DNA of 64,000 bases from Aquirufa lenticrescens (lineage in GTDB: Bacteria; Bacteroidota; Bacteroidia; Cytophagales; Spirosomataceae): contig NZ_CP049834.1 of assembly GCF_019916085.1 (NCBI RefSeq), positions 1,286,501 to 1,350,500 on the forward strand. The letters run 5' to 3'. Every line of letters starts with the position of its first letter. The first letter of the stretch is position 1. The notes below the pieces were generated by a model. That model was given only the letters and a program-made list of their open reading frames with translations. It did not search any database and was not told where the DNA came from. The translations under genes were made by a program, and so were the position numbers. This document shows positions 43,991 to 51,076 of the stretch, piece by piece.

Positions 43991-45379
43991 CTAAATTAAT
44001 ACCCCCGCACTTGCCTGTAACGCATAGATCGTTTTAAATAGATAGGCTTTTAGCTCCGTTAATTTCTCTGCCGCTTCCATCGCTTTTGTTTCGCGGCTGT
44101 TGATTAAAAAGAGAGAAGATTCCCCTTGTGCAAAACGGGTTTCTTCTGCTTTCACAAGTGCTTGGTAGTTTTGTAAAGCCTTTTCCTGCGTTTGGATCTG
44201 CTTTTTCAAGGCTTCCACTTGGTTAAAATACGAGCTAACTTTTACCTGAATTTGTTGCTTTTTCTGCGCTAAATTTAGGGATTCTTCCTGTATTTTTAGT
44301 TTAGCTAATGCGTAGTCCGCTCTACCTTTCGAGAGGCGTAGGGGCATTTCAAATTTGAAGCCATACTGATAATTATTTTCGAACAAGGGGCGCGTCTCCA
44401 GACTTGGCGTGAGGCCTTTGGACAAGGCATTATAGCTTACATCTAGTTTAGGCAATAGGCTTTGGAATTTCAATTTCTTCTCCACTTGCAAGCCCTCGAT
44501 TTTGTATTGATAAGCGCTTAAATCTGGATGGTTTGCATAGGCCTTTTCTAGCAAGGAAGAAAGGTTTAAATCAAGGTCCGCGATCCAAGCGAATTCATTC
44601 GTTACTTCTGCAGGTTGCACCTCTGAAGGCAACTCCTGCGGGGTGTTATTCTCTTGCCATAAGTAGACAGAAAGAGACAATCGCGCATTTTCTCTTTCTA
44701 CCCATTTTGCCTGGTATAGATTGTCAAAAAACTGGAGCTGCGTGGTCGCCTCGAGCGTATCTACTGCGGGTCTTTCGCCTAATTCTACACTCCGTTTTAC
44801 AAATGAAACGCGGGCTTCAGCGATCTTCCGATTTTGGTCGACGATTTTAAAAACGCGCACACTTTTTACCCAATTCCAATAGGACGCCATCGCATCGGAG
44901 AACAGGTCATTTAAGGCGCTTCTTTGTTGTTGAATCGCCATTTTATTCATCAGCTTCGCTTGTTGTAAACTTGCTCTGCGCTGATCCATGAATAGATTCT
45001 TTGCAAGGGGAACGCTGATCCCGATGTAGCTGGTTTCACCTAGGGTTTGGCTTGGGTTTAGGCGTGAACCTCCTAAGTTTTCCATACCAGAACTCAATTC
45101 GATACCGTACCAAGTAGGGATGCTTAATTCGGGTGCGTGGTACTCGTAATAGTTCTTCCCGTCAAACGTTTTTTGCGTACTGTAGTGACTCAAGATGGGA
45201 TCAAAACCACCTCTAGCTTGCAGGATTTGTGCCTCTGATTTTTGCACACCAATGCTTGCTTGCTTGGCAAGCGGGTGATAGGTTTGCACGATTTTCAAAA
45301 ACGCTTCTGGATATAATACCGGCGTTTGAGCAAAGCCTGCAAAGCTCATCAGCAAGAAGATAAATAGTTTATTTTTCAT
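43991..45379 (-). CDS. TolC-family outer-membrane efflux protein
   Basis: 462 residues, signal peptide (ends AGFAQ) and two coiled-coil-rich repeats typical of TolC (for example LQQAKLMNKMAIQQQRSALNDLF and the long C-terminal KKQQIQVKVSSYFNQVEALKKQIQ helix region). It forms the trimeric outer-membrane channel. The start overlaps the HlyD stop by 11 bases, so the two are translationally coupled and probably work together. Confidence 0.93.
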   Translation of the reverse strand: MKNKLFIFLLMSFAGFAQTPVLYPEAFLKIVQTYHPLAKQASIGVQKSEAQILQARGGFDPILSHYSTQKTFDGKNYYEYHAPELSIPTWYGIELSSGMENLGGSRLNPSQTLGETSYIGISVPLAKNLFMDQRRASLQQAKLMNKMAIQQQRSALNDLFSDAMASYWNWVKSVRVFKIVDQNRKIAEARVSFVKRSVELGERPAVDTLEATTQLQFFDNLYQAKWVERENARLSLSVYLWQENNTPQELPSEVQPAEVTNEFAWIADLDLNLSSLLEKAYANHPDLSAYQYKIEGLQVEKKLKFQSLLPKLDVSYNALSKGLTPSLETRPLFENNYQYGFKFEMPLRLSKGRADYALAKLKIQEESLNLAQKKQQIQVKVSSYFNQVEALKKQIQTQEKALQNYQALVKAEETRFAQGESSLFLINSRETKAMEAAEKLTELKAYLFKTIYALQASAGVLI

Positions 45380-46667
45380 CTTTTTTTACGGTATAAAAAT
45401 CAGCTGGAAAGCCATTGATATTTCGCCATAACTCGTACCAAAGCGGCACATCATTTAACAAGGCAATACCTTGCGCACCCGCACCCATCTTAATTTGCTT
45501 AGGCCACTTTTTATCTTTAGGATTTTCCACTACGATCACGCGGAACATTCCTTTCTCGTCTATGTTATTTTCCACCGCACGAATCTTTCCTGGGAAAGTT
45601 CCGAAGCTTTGATCTGGCCATCCGCCCGCAAAAATAATCGCTGGGAAACCATCAAATATAAACCGGACCTCTTGTCCAGGAGAAACCAAAGGTAAATCGA
45701 CTGGTCTGACATACATCTCTACCGCATAATTTGTGTTTTGCGGAACGATGGTTAAAAGCTCTTCCCCATCTTTTAAAATCTCCCCAATACCCGCCTTTTT
45801 CGCATTAATTACCTGACCACTTTGAGGCGCTAAAATGTAGTACATTCCGTCACGAATGGTATAACTAGCTACTTGATTTTCTAGCTTAGCTACTTCCCCT
45901 TTTCCGGTTTCGATCATGCCTAAACTCTGGAATTTTTCCCCTTCCGCTTTGTTCATTTTCTCACTGTATTCCTGGTCCACTCCGCGCAATTCAATTTTCG
46001 TATTTTGAATCTCTTGCAGTGTTTGATTTACCTTGTTTTCCGAGATGGTTTTTTTAGCTAATGAGTTCTGCATGGACGCATTGCGTTGTTGGAATTGCGT
46101 CTGTGAAATCAACCCCTCTTTGAACATTTTTTGGTTCCGTTCGAATTGGTCTTTGACTAAATTATACTCATTTGATGCTGCTTCTAGTTCGGCTTTTTCT
46201 CCGGTTAACTTCTGCTGCAATGCGGTGATCTTGTTCGTTAATTGATCCTGTTTTAAAGCCTTGGATGAACGTAGATTCGCAATCTGATCCTCGGTTGACT
46301 TCACTTTTTGCTCATAAAAAGAGACCGTCCCTTTCTTCGCATCCAGTTGCTCTTGTGTTCTAGAAATCAATTTAGGATCTAAATACTCAGCCTTGATCTC
46401 GGAGATTTTTGCTAAGGTGTCTCCTTGCTCCACAAAGTCTCCTTCTTTTACCCACCAGCGCGAGATTTTACCTGCGATAGGGCTATAAATTTTTTGAGGC
46501 TTTTGCTCTTGGTACAGACTGGTGATTTGACCTTTAGCACGGATATTTTGCGTCCAAGGAAGGAATAAAACGCCCAATAAAATGAGGCCTAATCCGATTA
46601 ACCAAGGCTTCGTCGCAGGTCCTTTATCGCGTAGATAAATCTGATTAAATGACTTAAACTTTTCCAT
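45369..46667 (-). CDS. HlyD-family membrane-fusion protein
   Basis: 432 residues: one membrane helix near the N-terminus (about 22-40), a barrel/lipoyl half (PQKIYSPIAGKISRWWVKEGDFV), a long coiled coil (about 95-265) and the returning half (ILAPQSGQVINAKKAGIGEILKDGE). It links the inner-membrane transporter to TolC. It overlaps the ABC gene by 14 bases and the TolC gene by 11, giving an ABC-HlyD-TolC operon. Confidence 0.94.
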   Translation of the reverse strand: MEKFKSFNQIYLRDKGPATKPWLIGLGLILLGVLFLPWTQNIRAKGQITSLYQEQKPQKIYSPIAGKISRWWVKEGDFVEQGDTLAKISEIKAEYLDPKLISRTQEQLDAKKGTVSFYEQKVKSTEDQIANLRSSKALKQDQLTNKITALQQKLTGEKAELEAASNEYNLVKDQFERNQKMFKEGLISQTQFQQRNASMQNSLAKKTISENKVNQTLQEIQNTKIELRGVDQEYSEKMNKAEGEKFQSLGMIETGKGEVAKLENQVASYTIRDGMYYILAPQSGQVINAKKAGIGEILKDGEELLTIVPQNTNYAVEMYVRPVDLPLVSPGQEVRFIFDGFPAIIFAGGWPDQSFGTFPGKIRAVENNIDEKGMFRVIVVENPKDKKWPKQIKMGAGAQGIALLNDVPLWYELWRNINGFPADFYTVKKDEK

Positions 46668-48282
46668 TGTTGATCTCTATTTTTTTGCCAAAAAGGGCAT
46701 CCTCATTTGTAGCTATAATAACTGTTGCTGTTTGGTTTTTTAAATAGGTTTGGATTTGATTAGCAATAGCTGGTTCTAGGCCATTCCAAGGATTTTCTAA
46801 TAATAGCAATCGTTTATCTCCACAAAGTGCGCGTAGAAGTAAAATTTTTCTCACAATTGTTTGTGGAGTTTTCTTGCCGAGTGGCTCTATCTCCGTATCA
46901 AATCCAAGTGGGAAGTGATTTAGAAAATCAGCAAATCCTAATTCATTCGCGGTAGCTAAAATTAACGAAGGACTAATCTCTTTATTCCCTAAACTAATAT
47001 TTTCCCACACTGATCCGCCAAAAATCTCCTGGTTCTGAAGCAATATCCCCGTATGCTTTCTCAGGCTTTGTAAGTTGTAGTTTTTAATCGGAACCTTATT
47101 AATTAAAAGGGTACCTTTAAAGTCGATATAATTACCCGTTAGTACCCGCATTAAAATCGATTTTCCAGATCCTGCCGGCCCCGTGATTTGAATTTTTTCA
47201 CCCGAATTAATGTGCAAATTAATGGAGTTTAATACCGGCTTTCCAGTTTCGAATTCAAAACTGAAATTCTTCATTTCGATTTCTAATCCCACACGTGTAT
47301 TTAGGTCTAAATCCCCCCCTGACTCTAATGGATTATCTGTCACACTCGCTAATTTTTCTAAGCCAGTAATCACATCATACGCACTATCTAAGCTCGTAAT
47401 CAGCTTCTCTACAGCACCTATGACTAGCATAATAACGATTTCTGCTGCGACAAATTCCCCTACATTTAATTGCTGGTTAATTAATAAATACGAACCCAAG
47501 GTTAACATCAACGTAGTCAAGGCTACTTTGAAAAATAGAAGTGATTTATATTGAAATAAAAGCACGTGAAAATGCTTCGTTCTTGCTCCTAAATAACCGC
47601 TCACATTTTCATCCGTGCGGATGAAGTTTAGGTCAGAACCTTGGCTAAATTTAAAAGTCTTGATCGTCCGAGCAATCTCTCCAAAAAATCCAGCCACTCC
47701 GTATTTATAGTTTGATTCTTCGATACTTGTTTCGATTCCTTTTTGGGAAGTATAATACAAAATCAAGCCTAATAATAGTAACAGAATTACCCCTAGTATG
47801 ATAAATAAAGGATGGTAAAGCGATAATAAAATGATTCCAAAGACAATTTGTACTGACGCCACTGGAATATCTAAAAGTAGTTTTGCGAAGCCTTTTTGAA
47901 TATTCAAGGAATCAAAAAACCGATTCACCTTCTCAGGAATATGGTATTTATCCATATGCTTTAAATCCAATTGCGGGATCTTATCAGCGAATTCATAGGC
48001 ATAGTGAGCGAAGATTTTCTGTTGTATCGACTCGATGATTTTCATCTGATTGATTTGGAACAAACCCATCAGAAAAACACCTAGCACAACTAAAAAGATG
48101 AGCACATAAATGGAGGTCACCATCGTGGCTCCCATCACCAAACCAATGATGGTTTGTACACCCAAAGGCAAACTCAAATTCACAATACCGCCCAAAATCG
48201 AAAACAAGTAGATCGATGTGATCTCCTTTTTATGTTCCTGAATCAGGGCTTGCACTCGCTTCAATGGACTTTTTTGTTGCAT
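46654..48282 (-). CDS. ABC exporter with degenerate ATPase motifs
   Basis: 542 residues: six-helix exporter domain (about 1-305) fused to a nucleotide-binding domain (335-542), no peptidase domain. Walker A is intact (GPAGSGKS, 368-375), as is the Q-loop (Gln416). The signature LSGGQ is replaced by TPQTI (about 472-476), the Walker B Asp and catalytic Glu by Glu496 and Asn497 (LLLLEN), and the H-loop His by Asn526. As a homodimer this should hydrolyse ATP poorly or not at all. The export machinery around it (HlyD, TolC) is intact and no cargo gene is adjacent. Confidence 0.92.
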   Translation of the reverse strand: MQQKSPLKRVQALIQEHKKEITSIYLFSILGGIVNLSLPLGVQTIIGLVMGATMVTSIYVLIFLVVLGVFLMGLFQINQMKIIESIQQKIFAHYAYEFADKIPQLDLKHMDKYHIPEKVNRFFDSLNIQKGFAKLLLDIPVASVQIVFGIILLSLYHPLFIILGVILLLLLGLILYYTSQKGIETSIEESNYKYGVAGFFGEIARTIKTFKFSQGSDLNFIRTDENVSGYLGARTKHFHVLLFQYKSLLFFKVALTTLMLTLGSYLLINQQLNVGEFVAAEIVIMLVIGAVEKLITSLDSAYDVITGLEKLASVTDNPLESGGDLDLNTRVGLEIEMKNFSFEFETGKPVLNSINLHINSGEKIQITGPAGSGKSILMRVLTGNYIDFKGTLLINKVPIKNYNLQSLRKHTGILLQNQEIFGGSVWENISLGNKEISPSLILATANELGFADFLNHFPLGFDTEIEPLGKKTPQTIVRKILLLRALCGDKRLLLLENPWNGLEPAIANQIQTYLKNQTATVIIATNEDALFGKKIEINNGKV

Positions 48283-48301
48283 AACAATTCGTTTTCTCCT
48301 G

Positions 48302-48309
48302 CAAAACTA
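48302..48309 (-). promoter_or_regulatory. -7 box (TAGTTTTG) of the ABC-HlyD-TolC operon
   Basis: On the minus strand TAGTTTTG fits TAnnTTTG and lies 19 bases before the ABC start. The palindrome at 48325-48343 would cover its -33 region. Confidence 0.5.
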
Positions 48310-48324
48310 TAAATACTTTTTAAT

Positions 48325-48343
48325 ATAATAGTAATGCTATTAT
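48325..48343. promoter_or_regulatory. Candidate TetR operator
   Basis: ATAATAG-N5-CTATTAT, a perfect 7-bp inverted repeat in the divergent promoter region, centred between the two -7 boxes. Confidence 0.6.
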
Positions 48344-48364
48344 TAATAATTGTTAAAATATCTT

Positions 48365-48393
48365 TTGCGGTAGCAATTCTATTATTAACTTTG
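48365..48393 (+). promoter_or_regulatory. Promoter of the tetR gene
   Basis: TTG (48365-48367), 18 bases, TAACTTTG (48386-48393), then 21 bases to the ATG at 48415. Both elements match the Bacteroidota consensus. Confidence 0.7.
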
Positions 48394-48414
48394 TTTTGTT
48401 CAACAGGTATAACA

Positions 48415-49089
48415 ATGGATTATTCACTAAGTTTTAAAGTTAACGAAAAGATCTATTTACGGGACCCAGAAAGTACGGAATTAGGAAAGCAGATTGTAAA
48501 AAATGCGATTGACCTAATTTATACCTTGGGGTTTGAACATTTTACATTCAAGAAATTAGCGAAGGAAATGAACACGACGGAGGCGTCGATCTACCGTTAT
48601 TTTGAGAATAAACACCGGATGTTGTTGTATATCTTGAATTGGTATTGGTCCTACATGGAATACTTGGTGGTGTTTCAGTTGCAGCCTTTGGCGAATTCGA
48701 AAGCAAAATTGGAACGATTGGTCGAGTTGTTAACGCATCCATTGGAGGAGAGCGAAGGGCAATCAGATTACAATAAGCAGTATTTACACCAAATTGTCAT
48801 TACCGAAAGTAGCAAAGTCTACCTCGTAAAAGAGGTCAAAGAAATCAATGAAAACGCGGTATTTAAGCCTTATAAAGACCTTTGTGCACGCATATCGGAA
48901 TTGATTCAATCGCATAATTCAGCCTATGCATTTCCACATTCTTTAAGTAGTACACTAATTGAAACGGCGCATTCGCAGCTCTTTTTCAGTCAGCACCTGC
49001 CTAAATTAACGGATGCAGGGAAAGACAATAAAACGGAATTTGTCGAGCGGTATTTGACTGATTTATTGTTCAAATCTTTGCAGGCTTAA
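48415..49089 (+). CDS. TetR/AcrR-family regulator of the ABC-HlyD-TolC operon
   Basis: 224 residues from the ATG at 48415 (an upstream frame is hydrophobic and crosses the promoter). HTH: HFTFKKLAKEMNTTEASIYRYFENK (about 42-66). The ligand domain fills the remainder. It is divergent from the export operon over a 132-base region that contains a 19-bp palindrome, the arrangement of a local repressor. The inducer is unknown. Confidence 0.92.
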   Translation: MDYSLSFKVNEKIYLRDPESTELGKQIVKNAIDLIYTLGFEHFTFKKLAKEMNTTEASIYRYFENKHRMLLYILNWYWSYMEYLVVFQLQPLANSKAKLERLVELLTHPLEESEGQSDYNKQYLHQIVITESSKVYLVKEVKEINENAVFKPYKDLCARISELIQSHNSAYAFPHSLSSTLIETAHSQLFFSQHLPKLTDAGKDNKTEFVERYLTDLLFKSLQA

Positions 49090-49095
49090 GCCAGA

Positions 49096-50952
49096 TTAAT
49101 TATCCGTCCTAAATGGTGATGCCGGCAAGCCCTCCGCATTGATTAAATTAGCCCCCTCCGGATTATCCGCCCAGCCATAGCGAACGTAAACAGGCTCTGG
49201 CACTTCATCGCTCCAAACCACCACCGTGTTTCGTTCAATGATCGCTTTAGCCCACACGAATTTCTTGTCCTTTCCTGCGATCGCAAAATAGGTCAATTCA
49301 TCTTCGTCCTTTTTATTGATGGAGAGTCTACTTCCCGTTTCACGGAAGCGAATACGGATGCGGTTTCCTTCGATTTGGTTTGATTCATAGATGGGTCCGG
49401 ATGAAACGATGTTCTCTCCGTAGGCCAGTTTGCGGGCGGCTAACGCAAGGCGTTCGCCGATCGGTTTTTTGGTCAACGGGTGAATGTCATTCCACTCGCC
49501 TAGGTCCAAAGTCACCGCCATGCCACTGCGCGGAATCGATAAACTCTTTAATTGTCCATCGCGTAGAACGGCCATATTACTTTCTGCTGGGAGCATTGTC
49601 CGGTCTTGGAAGCCGGGTAATTGCACATATAAAAAGGGAAGGTCAGGCTGCTGGAATTGTGTCCGCCAGTCTTTGGCTAAGGCCGGCAACAACTGTTGAT
49701 ATACCTCCGGTTTCCACACATTGGTTTCGCCCTGGTACCACACAAATCCCTTCAAAGCATAGGAGGTAAAAGGTGCGATCATGGCGTTGTATAACGCAGT
49801 AGGTGTGAAATTAGAGGGAGCGGGCTTCTCAACCACCGGCGGGAACACCTCGCCCACTTTGTAATTCCAATCCCCTTGCAAATCGACTGTTTTATCGCCC
49901 ACAATCAGCTCATATTGTTTATCAGGGACAAAGCCGCCTTTCCCAGCCGTGTTGGTGACGCGAATGACAATCAGGTTTTTACCTGCTTTCAGTAGGCCAT
50001 TTTTGACGTTATATCTGCGAGGCGGGTATTGATAGGTGATATTTCCCACTTGTTCTCCGTTCACAAATACCTGGTCTGCATCCACGATGCGGCCCATAAA
50101 TAGTTTGGCAGGCTGACCCTCTAACGCCTCAGGAATATCGATTTCTCTTCTGAACCAAACCACACCGTTCAAATCTCTTAAACCTTGATCTTCCCAAAAA
50201 CCAGGGATCGAAAAGCGCTTCCAACCTTTGGGTGAATAGCTAGGGCTTTCCCACTTTTCACTTAAGCCACGGTCAATGGATTTTCTAGGAGCAGGCGGCA
50301 CCGCGCTCGTACGAGTGGTGTCTTTCACATAAGCCGGAAATTCTTTTAAACCCGCTTCACTAATCCAAGATTCGATGGGGGTTCCGCCTACACTGGAATT
50401 AATAATTCCGATAGGCACGCGGTATTGGGCATACAAATCCTGTGCAAAGAAATACGAAACGGCACCCATTTGTAATACGTTTTCTAGTGTAACCGGAAGC
50501 CAAGAGCTAGTCGGTAAATCGGAGCGAACGTCGACCTTTGAGATGGCGGTGGGAACGAAGAAATTTCGAATCTGTGAGTTATTTGCGGAAGCAATATCTG
50601 CCGGATATTTCTCTTTCACTCGCTCCATATTGATGACCATATTGGACTGTCCAGCGCATAGCCAAACATCTCCGAAAAGGACATCTTTCACCGACTTTTC
50701 GTTGATCGTAATTTCATAGGGACCGCCAGCAGGCGTTGCGGGCAGGGTACAAGCCCAGTTTCCTTTGGAATCACTAATAGCACGTATCTTTTTTCCTTTA
50801 AAAGTCACGTTAACTTTCTCTCCAGGGTTCGCCCAGCCCCAAATTTTCACTGGCATGTCGCGTTGCAACACCATTCCGTTGCTGACTAAAGAGGGCAGTT
50901 TGACAGCTGAAAAAGCTGTAAAGCTGAGTAGAAGGAAGAAGATTTTTTTCAT
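49096..50952 (-). CDS. Exported sialate O-acetylesterase (SASA/SGNH) with inserted sugar-binding domain
   Basis: 618 residues. Signal peptide (1-17), then an immunoglobulin-like strand region, the SGNH block CAGQSNM with Ser103, and the late NDIHPLTKKPIGERLA containing the Asp/His partners. An inserted jelly-roll domain (about 240-365, WFRREIDIP and VFVNGEQVGN motifs) resembles GH2 sugar-binding modules. It removes O-acetyl groups from sialic acid or other sugars in the periplasm. Start context ACCTCTATG; convergent with tetR. Confidence 0.93.
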   Translation of the reverse strand: MKKIFFLLLSFTAFSAVKLPSLVSNGMVLQRDMPVKIWGWANPGEKVNVTFKGKKIRAISDSKGNWACTLPATPAGGPYEITINEKSVKDVLFGDVWLCAGQSNMVINMERVKEKYPADIASANNSQIRNFFVPTAISKVDVRSDLPTSSWLPVTLENVLQMGAVSYFFAQDLYAQYRVPIGIINSSVGGTPIESWISEAGLKEFPAYVKDTTRTSAVPPAPRKSIDRGLSEKWESPSYSPKGWKRFSIPGFWEDQGLRDLNGVVWFRREIDIPEALEGQPAKLFMGRIVDADQVFVNGEQVGNITYQYPPRRYNVKNGLLKAGKNLIVIRVTNTAGKGGFVPDKQYELIVGDKTVDLQGDWNYKVGEVFPPVVEKPAPSNFTPTALYNAMIAPFTSYALKGFVWYQGETNVWKPEVYQQLLPALAKDWRTQFQQPDLPFLYVQLPGFQDRTMLPAESNMAVLRDGQLKSLSIPRSGMAVTLDLGEWNDIHPLTKKPIGERLALAARKLAYGENIVSSGPIYESNQIEGNRIRIRFRETGSRLSINKKDEDELTYFAIAGKDKKFVWAKAIIERNTVVVWSDEVPEPVYVRYGWADNPEGANLINAEGLPASPFRTDN

Positions 50953-51076
50953 AGAGGTAAAGATCGTGGTACTAAGATAAGGATTTCTGCATTTTAGGAT
51001 GACCTGCCCTGATAATTCCGCTTAACCTATTGTATATCAGTGAAATTCTTTTTTCCTTGTAGACAAATCTAAACCT

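Noticed and set aside
43991-48282. Complete type I protein secretion system with cargo
   Set aside because: No RTX or other glycine-rich cargo gene is adjacent, the ABC protein has no peptidase or CLD domain, and its ATPase motifs are degenerate.
48334-48414. Longer N-terminus for the TetR protein
   Set aside because: The extra 27 residues are hydrophobic and cross the TTG-TAACTTTG promoter; the ATG at 48415 gives a normal TetR length.
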